Shown here piece after piece: positions 24,200-33,748 of a stretch of 64,000 nucleotides of DNA (within the stretch, counting starts at the first letter, position 1; each line of letters opens with the position of its first letter). Under the pieces are notes generated by a model that was given only the letters and a program-made list of their open reading frames with translations, had not been told where the DNA came from and did no database searches. The position numbers and the translations under genes were made by a program. The stretch is from contig NZ_JBHTKR010000003.1 in NCBI RefSeq assembly GCF_042678485.1, positions 434,001 through 498,000 of the forward strand, given 5' to 3'. Source of the stretch: Seohaeicola saemankumensis. GTDB taxonomy: Bacteria > Pseudomonadota > Alphaproteobacteria > Rhodobacterales > Rhodobacteraceae.

Positions 24200-24940
24200 T
24201 CACTGTCCGGTATCGGCCAGCGCCTGTTGCAGGATCGGGGCAAGGCGGTCTGCCCAGGCGATCTGTTGGCTGGTGGTGGCAATCAGGTCATTGCGGACCT
24301 CGATCAGGGCGTTCAGCCGTTCCCATGCGATCGCGTGACGCGCTATGGCATCACCGGGAAGGTGGCCGCCATAGGGTTCGTTTTCGCCCACGCAAAGATC
24401 GGGCTCGGCCCGCAGGCGGGCCAGCAGCGGCCGGGCAAAGCGCGTGTCGGCGGCATAGAGCACGCCCACATGCCAGGGGCGCGGCGGACGGCCCTGCAAT
24501 TGCGGCGTGAAGCTGTGGACCGACACGATCACGGTATCGTCGCGCCGCGCTGCCAGTTCGGCCAGCGCCGTGTGATAAGGCCGGTAGCAGCGGTTCAGTC
24601 GCATCTCCAGTTCATCCCGCCCGGCGTGGCGGTTGGCGGGGATGATCGTGCCGTCGTAGAGCTTCATCAGCAGGGTCGGATCATCCTCGCCACGGTTCGG
24701 ATCAATGACGAGACGCGAGAAGTTCGACAGGATGGCGGGGCAGCCCAATGCATCCGCCAACGCCCGGCTGACGCCGGCCGCGCCCACGTCATAGGCGATG
24801 TGGCGTTCCATGTCGCAAGGGGCCAGACCCAGGTCGCCCCCGTTGACGAAAGCGGGCACGGTGTTGGCGGCGTGGTCACATGTCACCAGCCAGCGCGACG
24901 CGCGGTCAAGGCCGGTGATTTCGAAAGGCGCGTATGTCAT
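24200..24940 (-). CDS. N-formylglutamate amidohydrolase family protein
   Basis: 246 residues. The family pattern is present: LVTCDHAANTVPAF near the N-terminus, AYDVGAAGVSRALADAL, LVIDPNRG, and VSVHSFTPQLQGRPRP-like region. Members hydrolyse N-formyl-L-glutamate or related N-acyl amino acids in the cytoplasm. No hut genes are nearby; its position convergent with the D-glutamate operon raises the possibility that it acts on an N-acylated glutamate there, which is inference only. Confidence 0.82.
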   Translation of the reverse strand: MTYAPFEITGLDRASRWLVTCDHAANTVPAFVNGGDLGLAPCDMERHIAYDVGAAGVSRALADALGCPAILSNFSRLVIDPNRGEDDPTLLMKLYDGTIIPANRHAGRDELEMRLNRCYRPYHTALAELAARRDDTVIVSVHSFTPQLQGRPPRPWHVGVLYAADTRFARPLLARLRAEPDLCVGENEPYGGHLPGDAIARHAIAWERLNALIEVRNDLIATTSQQIAWADRLAPILQQALADTGQ

Positions 24941-25058
24941 GGGGCTGTCATTTCCTTTGTGGAAGACCTAGGACAGATGGAAGCGGAATGGAATTGCAGA
25001 GCGCGCGCATTTGGGCGATTGCTAGCGATAACATGCAGGCCAGAGACGAGGAGACAGG

Positions 25059-26504
25059 ATGAGACGGCACCGGAATGTGAAGATCGTGGCAACGCTGGGG
25101 CCTGCATCGAATGATTATGCGATGATCCGCGCCCTGCATGAGGCCGGAGCGGATGTGTTCCGCCTGAACATGAGCCATGGCACCCATGACGATATCCGCG
25201 CGCGTCACGAGATCATTCGCCAGATCGAAAAGGATCTGGACAGCCCGATCGCGATCCTTGCGGATCTGCAAGGCCCCAAGCTGCGCGTGGGCAGTTTTGC
25301 CCGCGGCGAGGAAGAGCTTGCCGAAGGCGCGGCCTTCCGGCTGGATCTTGATCCGGCCGAGGGTGACGCGACCCGTGTCTGCCTGCCCCATCCCGAGATT
25401 TTCGCGGCGCTGGAGCCGGGCGCGAACCTGCTGGTCAACGATGGCAAGATCCGCCTGACGGTGCAGCGCTGCGGGCCGGATTTCGCGGATTGCACCGTGA
25501 CGGTCGGCGGCACGATCTCGAACCGAAAGGGGGTGAACGTGCCTGACGTGGTGCTGCCGCTGGCGGCCCTGTCCGAGAAGGATCGCAAGGATCTGGAATT
25601 TGCCTGCGCGCTGGGGGTGGACTGGCTGGCGCTGTCCTTTGTTCAACGCCCCGAGGACGTGATCGAGGCGCGATCGCTGGCCGCGGGTCGTGCCGCGATC
25701 CTGTCCAAGATCGAGAAACCCTCGGCCGTGAAATGCTTTGACGAGATCCTCGCGGTCAGCGACGGGATCATGGTGGCGCGCGGCGATCTGGGTGTGGAAC
25801 TGCCCGTGCAGAACGTGCCGCCAATCCAGAAGCGTCTGGTCCGGCGCTGCCGGACTGCCGCGAAACCGGTGATCGTGGCGACGCAGATGCTGGAATCGAT
25901 GATCGAAAGCCCGATGCCCACCCGCGCCGAGGTTTCGGATGTGGCGACCGCCATCTACGAGGGTGCGGATGCCATCATGCTGAGCGCGGAATCCGCCGCC
26001 GGGCACTACCCGGTGGAGGCCGTGAGCACGATGAACAACGTGGCGGTCGAGGTCGAAAGCGACCCGACCTATCGCGAAGTCATCGAGGCCAGCCGCAAGG
26101 CCAGCCGCACCACCGTGGCCGACGGCATCGTGGCCGCCGCGCGCGAAATCGCAGAGACGACGGATATCAAGGTGATCTGCTGCTACACCCAGTCAGGCAC
26201 GACCGCGCTTCTGACGGCGCGGGAACGGCCGCGCGTGCCGATCATCGCCATGACCAGCCTGCGCGGTACCGCGCGGCGCCTGGCGCTGACATGGGGCGTG
26301 AACTGCGTGATGACCGGGGCGCTGGACCGCTTCAAGATGGCCGTGGTCAATGCCGCACGCGCCGCACGCGCGCAGGGCTACGCGACCGAGGCCGATCAGA
26401 TTCTGGTCATCGCGGGCGTGCCTTTCAACAAGGCCGGCACGACCAACATCCTGCGCGTCGCCCCTTGCGCGGAACGTTTGATTTTCGCCACCGACCCGGA
26501 GTAG
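25059..26504 (+). CDS. pyk: Pyruvate kinase
   Basis: 481 residues. It converts phosphoenolpyruvate and ADP to pyruvate and ATP. Seen are MRRHRNVKIVATLGPAS, the NMSHG motif, LADLQGPKLRVG, the catalytic ILSKIEKPSAV region, MVARGDLGVE and the C-terminal domain. A strong GAGGAGACAG site precedes the ATG. Transcribed alone, probably with the small gene 45 bases downstream. Confidence 0.97.
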   Translation: MRRHRNVKIVATLGPASNDYAMIRALHEAGADVFRLNMSHGTHDDIRARHEIIRQIEKDLDSPIAILADLQGPKLRVGSFARGEEELAEGAAFRLDLDPAEGDATRVCLPHPEIFAALEPGANLLVNDGKIRLTVQRCGPDFADCTVTVGGTISNRKGVNVPDVVLPLAALSEKDRKDLEFACALGVDWLALSFVQRPEDVIEARSLAAGRAAILSKIEKPSAVKCFDEILAVSDGIMVARGDLGVELPVQNVPPIQKRLVRRCRTAAKPVIVATQMLESMIESPMPTRAEVSDVATAIYEGADAIMLSAESAAGHYPVEAVSTMNNVAVEVESDPTYREVIEASRKASRTTVADGIVAAAREIAETTDIKVICCYTQSGTTALLTARERPRVPIIAMTSLRGTARRLALTWGVNCVMTGALDRFKMAVVNAARAARAQGYATEADQILVIAGVPFNKAGTTNILRVAPCAERLIFATDPE

Positions 26505-26549
26505 TATCGCACCAATTTATTATTGCATCCTTTCTTGGTGAGAGTTCGA

Positions 26550-26771
26550 ATGGATACAGATCTTGCATTGGTCATAGGGCTTTTTGTTCTGTGTTTTTCG
26601 GCACCATCCATTGTCAGTGCCATATCGGACGGGCGCGCGCCGCGCATCGCCATGGTCACGCTTCTGATCGGGGGCGGATTGACGTTATTTGCCCTGACAC
26701 AAAAGCCGGGCGGCTACCGGATCGACGATATACCCGGCGTCGTCATCAAGGTGATCGCGGATTTCGTCTGA
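26550..26771 (+). CDS. Small two-helix membrane protein, unknown function
   Basis: 73 residues. Two hydrophobic segments (ALVIGLFVLCFSAPSIVSA and IAMVTLLIGGGLTLFAL) flank a short charged loop (DGRAPR), and the C-terminus is polar. The start at 26550 is preceded by GGTGAGAG; an ATG 27 bases upstream is less well placed. It sits between pyk and rpmI on the same strand. I do not recognise a named family, but the composition and ribosome site support a real gene. Confidence 0.65.
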   Translation: MDTDLALVIGLFVLCFSAPSIVSAISDGRAPRIAMVTLLIGGGLTLFALTQKPGGYRIDDIPGVVIKVIADFV

Positions 26772-26843
26772 ACGGCGGCAACCATGAAGCCACGAAACCA
26801 GCCCTGACAGCACCTTTACTGGCCGCTTAGGGCTGGACAGCCC

Positions 26844-26866
26844 GCGCGATCCCTCGTATATCGCGC
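26844..26866 (+). promoter_or_regulatory. Hairpin in the rpmI leader
   Basis: GCGCGAT (26844-26850) pairs perfectly with ATCGCGC (26860-26866) around a 9-base loop. No T-run follows. It lies about 75 bases before rpmI, so it may be part of a ribosomal-protein leader structure; L20 autoregulation is known elsewhere, but this link is inference. Confidence 0.35.
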
Positions 26867-26939
26867 GCTCTTACTGCGGGACCGGCCAATGTGGCATGCC
26901 GAGTCGCGCGTGAACCGACCCAAAGTCAAGGAGACGGAA

Positions 26940-27140
26940 ATGCCCAAGATGAAGACCAAGTCGAGCTGCAAGAAGCGGTTCAAAGTGACGGCGACAGGAC
27001 GCATCCTGACCGCGCAGGCCGGCAAACGCCATGGCATGATCAAGCGTCACAAGAAGTTCATCCGCAACGCCCGCGGCACCACAGTCATGTCGGCCCCTGA
27101 TGAGAAGATCATCAAGTCGATGATGCCGTACGATCGTTAA
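26940..27140 (+). CDS. rpmI: 50S ribosomal protein L35
   Basis: 66 residues, very basic. MPKMKTKSSCKKRFKVTATG and GKRHGMIKRHKKFIRN are the L35 signature. An AAGGAGACGG site precedes the ATG. It is followed 12 bases later by rplT, the universal partner. Confidence 0.97.
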   Translation: MPKMKTKSSCKKRFKVTATGRILTAQAGKRHGMIKRHKKFIRNARGTTVMSAPDEKIIKSMMPYDR

Positions 27141-27152
27141 GGAGAAGCTGAT

Positions 27153-27515
27153 ATGTCTCGCGTCAAAAGCGGTGTAGTCACCCACGCCCGTCACAAGAAG
27201 ATCATCAAGGCCGCCAAAGGCTATTATGGTCGTCGCAAGAATACCTTCCGCGTTGCCGCACAGGCCGTGGACAAGGCCAACCAGTACGCAACCCGCGACC
27301 GCCGCGCCCGCAAGCGGAACTTCCGCGCGCTGTGGATCCAGCGGATCAACGCCGGTGTCCGCGCCTTCGATGAAACCATGACCTATTCGCGCTTCATCAA
27401 CGGTCTGGCCCTGGCCGGGATCGAAGTGGACCGCAAGGTTCTGGCCGATCTGGCCGTGCACGAGCCCGAAGCTTTCGGTGCCATCGTCACACAGGCGAAG
27501 GCCGCGCTCGCGTAA
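27153..27515 (+). CDS. rplT: 50S ribosomal protein L20
   Basis: 120 residues. MSRVKSGVVTHARHKKIIKA, YYGRRKNTFRVAAQAV and FRALWIQRINAG are diagnostic. L20 is needed early in large-subunit assembly and in many bacteria represses the rpmI-rplT mRNA. An AAGGAGAAG site precedes the ATG. pheS follows 123 bases downstream. Confidence 0.97.
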   Translation: MSRVKSGVVTHARHKKIIKAAKGYYGRRKNTFRVAAQAVDKANQYATRDRRARKRNFRALWIQRINAGVRAFDETMTYSRFINGLALAGIEVDRKVLADLAVHEPEAFGAIVTQAKAALA

Positions 27516-27545
27516 GCCACTCCACAACCGGAGTTGCAGATAAAG

Positions 27546-27579
27546 GAAGCCGCGGACCTGTTCAGGGTCTTGCGGCTTC
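27546..27579 (+). terminator. Hairpin between rplT and pheS
   Basis: GAAGCCGC (27546-27553) with GCGGCTTC (27572-27579) and an 18-base loop, followed only by TTGC. Without a T-run it would act as a weak terminator or a processing or stability site between the ribosomal and tRNA-synthetase genes. Confidence 0.4.
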
Positions 27580-27638
27580 TTGCATGAACGGGCCATGCCC
27601 TGCGGGGCAAGGGTCACAATAGCAAGGAACGCCGTGTG

Positions 27639-28712
27639 ATGGACGATCTGAAACGCAAATACCTGGACCTGATCGCAGGGGCCGCGGATGAGGCGAGCAT
27701 CGAAGAGGTGCGTCTTGCCGCCCTTGGCAAGAAGGGCGAGCTGAGCCTGAAGATGCGCGAACTGGGCCAGATGAGCCCGGAGGAGCGCCAGGTCGCAGGC
27801 CCCGCGCTGAATGCCCTCAAGGACGAGATCACCAGCGCCTTGGCCGCGAAAAAGGCGGCCCTTGGCGATGCCGCGCTGAATGAGCGTCTGCGCGCCGAAT
27901 GGCTGGACGTGACCCTGCCGGGGCGTGGTCGTCGCGCGGGCACGATCCATCCGATCAGCCAGGTGTCCGAAGAAGTGGCGGCGATCTTTGCCGACATGGG
28001 CTTTTCCGTCGCAGAAGGCCCGCGCATCGACACCGACTGGTACAATTTCGACGCGTTGAACATTCCCTCGCATCACCCGGCGCGGGCCGAGATGGACACG
28101 TTCTACATGCACCGCGACGCGAATGATCCGCGCCCGCCGCATGTGCTGCGCACCCATACCAGCCCGGTGCAGATCCGCTCGATGGAGGCGCATGGCGCCC
28201 CCATCCGCATCATCTGCCCCGGCGGTGTCTATCGCGCCGATTACGACCAGACCCATACCCCGATGTTCCACCAGGTCGAAGGTCTGGCGATTGACCGCGA
28301 CATTTCGATGGCCAACCTGAAATGGTGCCTTGAGGAATTCGTGAAGGCGTTCTTCGAAGTGGACAACGTCGAACTGCGCTTCCGCGCCTCGCATTTCCCC
28401 TTCACCGAGCCTTCGGCCGAGGTCGATATCCGCTGTTCATGGGAAGGCGGCACGCTGAAGGTGGGGACGGGCGATGACTGGCTGGAAATCCTGGGCAGCG
28501 GCATGGTGCATCCCAAGGTGCTGCAAGCGGGCGGGATCGACCCCAATGAATGGCAGGGCTTTGCCTTCGGCATGGGGATCGACCGGATCGCGATGCTGAA
28601 ATACGGCATCCCCGATCTGCGGGCATTCTTCGATTCAGACCTGCGCTGGCTGCGGCACTACGGCTTTGCCTCGCTGGATGTGCCGACGCTGCATGGCGGT
28701 CTTTCGCGTTAA
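27639..28712 (+). CDS. pheS: Phenylalanyl-tRNA synthetase alpha subunit
   Basis: 357 residues. The N-terminal coiled-coil (DDLKRKYLDLIAGAADEAS) is followed by the class II catalytic core with HPISQVSEEVAAIFADMGF, then THTSPVQIRSM and FHQVEGLAID, and motif 3 FGMGIDRIAMLKYGI. It charges tRNA-Phe together with PheT. The start may be GTG 27636 or ATG 27639; an AAGGA site serves either. pheT follows 75 bases downstream. Confidence 0.97.
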   Translation: MDDLKRKYLDLIAGAADEASIEEVRLAALGKKGELSLKMRELGQMSPEERQVAGPALNALKDEITSALAAKKAALGDAALNERLRAEWLDVTLPGRGRRAGTIHPISQVSEEVAAIFADMGFSVAEGPRIDTDWYNFDALNIPSHHPARAEMDTFYMHRDANDPRPPHVLRTHTSPVQIRSMEAHGAPIRIICPGGVYRADYDQTHTPMFHQVEGLAIDRDISMANLKWCLEEFVKAFFEVDNVELRFRASHFPFTEPSAEVDIRCSWEGGTLKVGTGDDWLEILGSGMVHPKVLQAGGIDPNEWQGFAFGMGIDRIAMLKYGIPDLRAFFDSDLRWLRHYGFASLDVPTLHGGLSR

Positions 28713-28787
28713 TCATCGGGCGGGCGCTGCCCGCCGCATCCAAGACACGGGTGGGCCTGATCCCACCGAACGAGACGGGACAGCAAC

Positions 28788-31199
28788 ATGAAATTCACCC
28801 TCTCCTGGCTGAAGGATCATCTCGACACCACCGCGACGGTGGACGAGATCACCTATGCGCTCACCGATCTGGGGCTTGAGGTCGAAGGCGTGGAAAACCC
28901 CGCCGCCAAGCTGGCCGATTTCACCATCGGCAAGGTGATCCATGCCGAAAAGCATCCCGACGCCGACAAGCTGCGCGTCTGCAAGGTGCTGACCGATGAG
29001 GGCGAGACCCAGATCATCTGCGGCGCACCCAATGCGCGCGAGGGGATCACCGTGGTCGTGGCGAAACCCGGCACCTATGTGCCCGGCATCGACACCACCA
29101 TCGGCGTGGGCAAGATCCGGGGCATCGAAAGCTTCGGCATGATGTGTTCCGAGCGCGAGATGGAACTGTCCGAGGAGCATGACGGCATCATCGAGCTGCC
29201 GTCCGGCGAGGTGGGCGAACGGTTCACCGACTGGCTGGCCAAGAACGATCCGGCAAAGGTCGATCCGGTGATCGAGATCGCGATCACGCCGAACCGCCCC
29301 GATGCGCTGGGTGTGCGCGGGATCGCCCGCGATCTGGCGGCGCGGGGCTTGGGTACGCTGAAGCCTGGACGCGAGGCCGAGATCAAGGGCAGCTTCCCCT
29401 GCCCCATCGGCGTCAGCATCGACGCGGATACGAGGGAAGGTGGCTGCGAGGTGTTCGCCGGTCGTCTGATCCGTGGCGTCAAGAACGGCCCCAGCCCCGA
29501 ATGGCTGCAAACCCGGCTGCGCGCCATCGGGTTGCGGCCCATTTCGACGCTGGTGGATATCACCAATTTCTTCACCTTCGATCGCAACCGCCCCTTGCAT
29601 GTCTTCGATGCGGACAAGGTCAAGGGCGACCTGCGCATTCACCGCACATCGGGTGGCGAGACATTGGTCGGTCTGGATGACAAGACCTACACATTCGACG
29701 CGGGGCAGGTCGTGATCTCGGACGATACGGGGATCGAATCCATCGCAGGCATCATGGGCGGGCTGGCCACGGGCTGCACCCATGATACGGTGAACGTGTT
29801 CCTCGAAGCGGCTGTCTGGGATAGGGTGCAGATCGCGATGACGGGCCGCGCGCTCAAGATCAATTCCGATGCGCGCTATCGCAACGAACGCGGCATTGAT
29901 CCGGCCTTCAACATGGAAGCGGTTGATCTGGCGACGCAGATGATCCTTGATCTGTGCGGCGGAGAGCCGTCCGAGGTTGTGGTGGCGGGCAAGGTGCCCG
30001 ATGTCAGCCGCGCCTACCGTCTGGATACCGCGCGGGTGCAGTCGCTGGTCGGCATGGACATCCCCGAAAGCGAGCAGCGCCAGACCCTGACCAAGCTGGG
30101 CTTCAAGCTGGAAGGCAACATGGCCCATGTACCCAGCTGGCGCCCCGATATCCTGGGCGAGGCGGACCTGGTCGAGGAAGTGGCGCGCATCGCCTCGCTG
30201 ACGAAACTGGTCGGCAAACCGATGCCGCGCGCACATGTGGGCGTGCCCAAGCCGATCCTGTCGCTGGGCCAGCGGCGCGAGCAGATCGCGCGACGCACCG
30301 TGGCGGCGCTGGGGTATAATGAATGCGTCAGCTACAGCTTCATAGATCAGGCGGCGGCCGCCCTGTTCGGCGGTGGTACGGATGCGACCATGCTGGCCAA
30401 TCCGATCAGCGCCGACATGTCCCATATGCGCCCCGATCTTCTGGCCGGGCTCTTGCAGGCCGCCGCCCGCAATCAGGCGCGTGGCTTTGCGGATCTGGCG
30501 CTGTTCGAGGTGGGCCATGCCTTCACCGGCGGCGAGCCGGGCGAACAGGTGGTGCAGGTCGCGGGCCTGCTGGTGGGGCGCACTGGCCCGCGCGATCCGC
30601 ATGGCGCATCCCGCGCGGTGGATGTGTTCGACGCCAAGGCCGATGCCGAGGCGGTGCTGGCCGCCCTTGGCGCGCCCGAGCGTGTGCAGATCCTGCGCAA
30701 CGGTGCGGCCTGGTGGCATCCGGGCCGGCACGGCGTGATCAGCCTTGGCCCCAAGAAACCGCTGGCTGTCTTCGGCGAGGTGCATCCACGCGTGCTGGCC
30801 GCTCTGGACGTGAAAGGCCCCGCCGTGGCCTTCACCATCTGGCCCGCCGAGGTTCCCGCCCCCCGCAAGACGGGCGCCACGCGCCCCGCGCTGGTGATGC
30901 GCGATCTGCAAGCGGTGGAGCGTGACTTTGCCTTCGTCGTGGACAGCACGGTCGAGGCGCTGACCATCGTGAACGCGGCCCTCGGGGCCGACAAGACGCT
31001 GATCGACCAGGTCCGCATCTTCGACGAGTTCACCGGCCCCAAGGCCGAGGCGCAGATGGGCGCGGGCAAGAAATCGGTGGCCATCACCGTACGACTGCAG
31101 CCCAGCGAAAAGACCCTGAAAGAGGCCGAGATCGAAGCCGTGGGTGCCCGCATCATCGACAAGGTCACCAAGGCCACCGGCGGCGCGCTGCGCGGCTGA
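28788..31199 (+). CDS. pheT: Phenylalanyl-tRNA synthetase beta subunit
   Basis: 803 residues. The N-terminal tRNA-binding domain (FTIGKVIHAEKHPDADKLRV, then IICGAPNAREG) is followed by the B3/B4 editing and B5 domains, and the C-terminal ferredoxin-fold anticodon-binding domain (MRDLQAVERDFAFVVDS to the end). It is complete and of normal length. A strong terminator hairpin follows at 31217-31241. Confidence 0.97.
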   Translation: MKFTLSWLKDHLDTTATVDEITYALTDLGLEVEGVENPAAKLADFTIGKVIHAEKHPDADKLRVCKVLTDEGETQIICGAPNAREGITVVVAKPGTYVPGIDTTIGVGKIRGIESFGMMCSEREMELSEEHDGIIELPSGEVGERFTDWLAKNDPAKVDPVIEIAITPNRPDALGVRGIARDLAARGLGTLKPGREAEIKGSFPCPIGVSIDADTREGGCEVFAGRLIRGVKNGPSPEWLQTRLRAIGLRPISTLVDITNFFTFDRNRPLHVFDADKVKGDLRIHRTSGGETLVGLDDKTYTFDAGQVVISDDTGIESIAGIMGGLATGCTHDTVNVFLEAAVWDRVQIAMTGRALKINSDARYRNERGIDPAFNMEAVDLATQMILDLCGGEPSEVVVAGKVPDVSRAYRLDTARVQSLVGMDIPESEQRQTLTKLGFKLEGNMAHVPSWRPDILGEADLVEEVARIASLTKLVGKPMPRAHVGVPKPILSLGQRREQIARRTVAALGYNECVSYSFIDQAAAALFGGGTDATMLANPISADMSHMRPDLLAGLLQAAARNQARGFADLALFEVGHAFTGGEPGEQVVQVAGLLVGRTGPRDPHGASRAVDVFDAKADAEAVLAALGAPERVQILRNGAAWWHPGRHGVISLGPKKPLAVFGEVHPRVLAALDVKGPAVAFTIWPAEVPAPRKTGATRPALVMRDLQAVERDFAFVVDSTVEALTIVNAALGADKTLIDQVRIFDEFTGPKAEAQMGAGKKSVAITVRLQPSEKTLKEAEIEAVGARIIDKVTKATGGALRG

Positions 31200-31210
31200 T
31201 TGCCGGGAAA

Positions 31211-31241
31211 CGAAAACGCCGCCCCCTGATCCGGGGCGGCG
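31211..31241. terminator. Bidirectional terminator between pheT and the methylamine operon
   Basis: Stem CGCCGCCCC (31217-31225) with GGGGCGGCG (31233-31241), 7-base loop. On the minus strand it runs into TTTTCG; on the plus strand a weaker CCTTTCCTTTC follows. It separates convergent pheT and the dehydrogenase gene. Confidence 0.8.
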
Positions 31242-31249
31242 CCTTTCCT

Positions 31250-31270
31250 TTCATCGTTCCTCAAATACTC
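31250..31270 (-). repeat. Dispersed 3'-end motif B, copy 2
   Basis: On the minus strand GAGTATTT-GA-GGAACGATGAA. It overlaps the last bases of the dehydrogenase stop codon and sits just before the bidirectional terminator. It matches copy 1 (21861-21881) at 19 of 21 positions. Confidence 0.6.
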
Positions 31271-32171
31271 ATTCCAACCGTGCCGGAAAGCCCTCGGCCC
31301 GCAGGTCGGTATCCAGCACATCCTCAAGCAGTTTCACGATCTGCGTGGATTGCGCCTGCCCGCCGTAAGCGGCGCGCCCTTTGACAAAGGTCTGTTGCAC
31401 CTGCCCCGCCAGGTCCAGCGGCACGCCGAATTCCTGCCCGAACCCCATGGCAAAACCCAGATCCTTCAGCGCCAGATCCATGCTGAAGGCGATGTCATAG
31501 CTGCCGTTCAGGATCAGCTGGCCCTCGGTTTCATGCACGAAGGATGTGCCGGAGGAGGCGGAAATCGCCTCCCAGGCGGTTTTCAGGTCAAGGCCCGCGC
31601 GTTTCGCCAGCATCAGCGCCTCGCCATCCGCGACAAGGTGGATGAAGGCCAGCATGTTGGTGATCACCTTGATCACCGCCGCCGAACCCAGCGGGCCGAT
31701 GTGGAAAATCCTGTTGCCCATCGCCTGCAAGGCGGCGCGATGCGCCTCGAAGACAGCCGCGTCACCGCCTGCCAGCACCGTGATTTCGCCGCGAGCGGCC
31801 AGATGGACGCCGCCGGTCACGGGGGATTCCAGCACATGCACACCCTGCGCCTGCGCCATGGCCGCCAGCCGCAGGATATCGTCGCGGCCCAGCGTGGACA
31901 TCTCGACCCAGGTCATGCCGGGGCGCATGGCGGGCAGCATCTGGTGCAGCACCGCCTCGGACACGGCAGGCGAGGGCAGACAGGTCAGCACCGTGTCGGA
32001 GGCCGCCGCCACATCGGCGGCGCTGTCGGCCCATGTGGCGCCCATCGCCAGATGCCTGTCGGCCAGGGCGCGATCCCGGTCATGCACCGTCACGGCAAAG
32101 CCCGCGCGCAGAAGACTTGCGGCAAGGTGGCCGCCCAGGTTGCCCAGACCTACGAAACCCAAACGCATCAT
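31269..32171 (-). CDS. 3-hydroxyisobutyrate dehydrogenase-family oxidoreductase
   Basis: 300 residues, beta-hydroxyacid dehydrogenase family. The NAD(P) loop is MRLGFVGLGNLGGHLA, the substrate motif ESPVTGGVHLAARGEITVLAGG is split by normal spacing, and the catalytic lysine is in GSAAVIKVITNML. Family members oxidise 3-hydroxy acids or reduce semialdehydes. It is last of five genes and overlaps the MttB-like gene's stop by ATGA. In this context it may act on the carbon skeleton or aldehyde left after demethylation; the substrate is unknown. Confidence 0.85.
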   Translation of the reverse strand: MMRLGFVGLGNLGGHLAASLLRAGFAVTVHDRDRALADRHLAMGATWADSAADVAAASDTVLTCLPSPAVSEAVLHQMLPAMRPGMTWVEMSTLGRDDILRLAAMAQAQGVHVLESPVTGGVHLAARGEITVLAGGDAAVFEAHRAALQAMGNRIFHIGPLGSAAVIKVITNMLAFIHLVADGEALMLAKRAGLDLKTAWEAISASSGTSFVHETEGQLILNGSYDIAFSMDLALKDLGFAMGFGQEFGVPLDLAGQVQQTFVKGRAAYGGQAQSTQIVKLLEDVLDTDLRAEGFPARLE

Positions 32172-33748
32172 GCCGTCCTTCCGTTGAATGCGATCTGGAA
32201 CCGCGCGCGCACCTGTGCATCCACGGCCGGATCAATCAGGGATCCCGCCCGCGACAAAATGCTGTCCATCCGCCCCCGCGCTGCGCGCAGCAGGTCGGGC
32301 TTGCCGGCTTCGGCCCATTCCTTGGGGCTCATGCGGTTGCCGATCTCGGGGTAGATGTATTCGGTCTGCATCAGGGCCAGGGTCTGCGCCGAGCCCAGGT
32401 AATGCCCCGGACCTTCCAGGCAGACCTGGCGCATCGCCTCGATGCTGACGCTGTCCTCGGTCACGTCGATGCCGCGCACGCAGCGCATGACCTGGCCCAA
32501 CATGTCATCGCCCAGCACAAGCGACTCAAGACAGAAACCCAGCAGCGAGGCATGCATGCCCACGGCCTCATAGACCATGTTGAGGCCCGAAAGACCCGCG
32601 AGCACGTTGGAAATGCCCTGTTCCCATCCGGCCTGCATGTCCGGCAGCTTGCTGTCGGCGATGCCAGCCGCAGCGCCCCCCGGCAGGCCGTAGAACTGGT
32701 GCATCTGGGCGCAGCCCGCTGTCAGCAGCGCCTGTTCGGCGCTGCCGCCCGACATGGCGCCGGTGCGCAGGTCGGACACGAAGGGCCATGTACCGAAGAT
32801 CGCGGGATGGCCCGGCGCCATGGCGTTGACATAGACGACACCGGCCAGGCATTCGGCCACGGCCTGCACGATGGCCAGCGCGATGGGCGCGGGCGCGGTG
32901 GCCCCGGCCTGACCGGCCGACAGCAGCAGCACCGGCATGCCCGCGCGGATGCAGGCCTCCATCGTCTGGCAGCTTTCGGTCGCGAATTTCATCGGCGGCA
33001 CGACGAAGCAGTTGGAGTTGCTGACAAAGGGGCGCGCGCGCCACGCGTCCTCGCCCCCCGCGATCATGTGCAGCAGGTCAAAGCAGCCATCCACATGCGA
33101 GGGGTCCGAAAAGGACGTGCCCACATGTTTCGTGGTCCCCGCGCAGCAGGCGTAAAGCGTGTTGATATCCATCTGGAAATTGTCGACCACGTCGCGGCAG
33201 ACCATGGCGCGCTGGAAGAAATGCACATTGTCCAGATGCTGGGTCAGGCGCGCCGCGTTGTAGAGATCCTGCGCCGTGCTGTCGCGGTAGCTGTTGGTTT
33301 CCAGATCGACGATATGGACCGCCGCCCCGGCGGTGCCGAAATGAACCTTTGTGCCAGACAGGTGCAGATCGAACCGGGGATCGCGGCCGTGAAGGGTGAT
33401 GTCGCGCGCGGCCAGGGCCAGCATATCCTCGACCAGCGCGCGCGGGAACCGCAGGCGGCCGTCATCGCCCAGGATCGCGCCCGCCTTGGTCATGATCTCG
33501 ATACCCGTGGGCGGCGCATCGGCCAGACCAATGGTTTCCAGCGCATCAAGTGCCGCCTGGTGGATACGTTCCATCCCGGCGGCGGTCAGGGGCTTGTATT
33601 GCCCGCCGGACATGCCGGGACGCACGGGCCGCAGGTTATCGGCCAGGGGCGCCCCCCGGGCCGCCACGCGGGCTGCCCGCCCACCGGACCGCAGGGCGGC
33701 GCGCTTGGCACGTTCGGGTGCACAGCCTTCGACATTCAGGTCAGTCAT
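32168..33748 (-). CDS. MttB-superfamily (trimethylamine methyltransferase-like) protein, no pyrrolysine
   Basis: 526 residues. The COG5598/MttB fold is evident from LDALETIGLADAPP near the N-terminus, VHIVDLETNSYRDST, the VSNSNCFVVPPMKFA region and the glycine-rich SGGSAEQALLTAG. The frame is open throughout, so there is no in-frame UAG for pyrrolysine. Such non-Pyl homologues include glycine betaine, proline betaine and carnitine demethylases that pass a methyl group to a corrinoid protein, yet no corrinoid-protein gene is visible here. It overlaps both neighbours by four bases (ATGA), so translation is coupled. Confidence 0.87.
   Translation of the reverse strand: MTDLNVEGCAPERAKRAALRSGGRAARVAARGAPLADNLRPVRPGMSGGQYKPLTAAGMERIHQAALDALETIGLADAPPTGIEIMTKAGAILGDDGRLRFPRALVEDMLALAARDITLHGRDPRFDLHLSGTKVHFGTAGAAVHIVDLETNSYRDSTAQDLYNAARLTQHLDNVHFFQRAMVCRDVVDNFQMDINTLYACCAGTTKHVGTSFSDPSHVDGCFDLLHMIAGGEDAWRARPFVSNSNCFVVPPMKFATESCQTMEACIRAGMPVLLLSAGQAGATAPAPIALAIVQAVAECLAGVVYVNAMAPGHPAIFGTWPFVSDLRTGAMSGGSAEQALLTAGCAQMHQFYGLPGGAAAGIADSKLPDMQAGWEQGISNVLAGLSGLNMVYEAVGMHASLLGFCLESLVLGDDMLGQVMRCVRGIDVTEDSVSIEAMRQVCLEGPGHYLGSAQTLALMQTEYIYPEIGNRMSPKEWAEAGKPDLLRAARGRMDSILSRAGSLIDPAVDAQVRARFQIAFNGRTA

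Noticed and set aside
32168..33748. Pyrrolysine-containing trimethylamine methyltransferase
   Set aside because: The frame is open for 526 codons with no in-frame TAG, and no pyl genes are seen; it is a non-pyrrolysine homologue.
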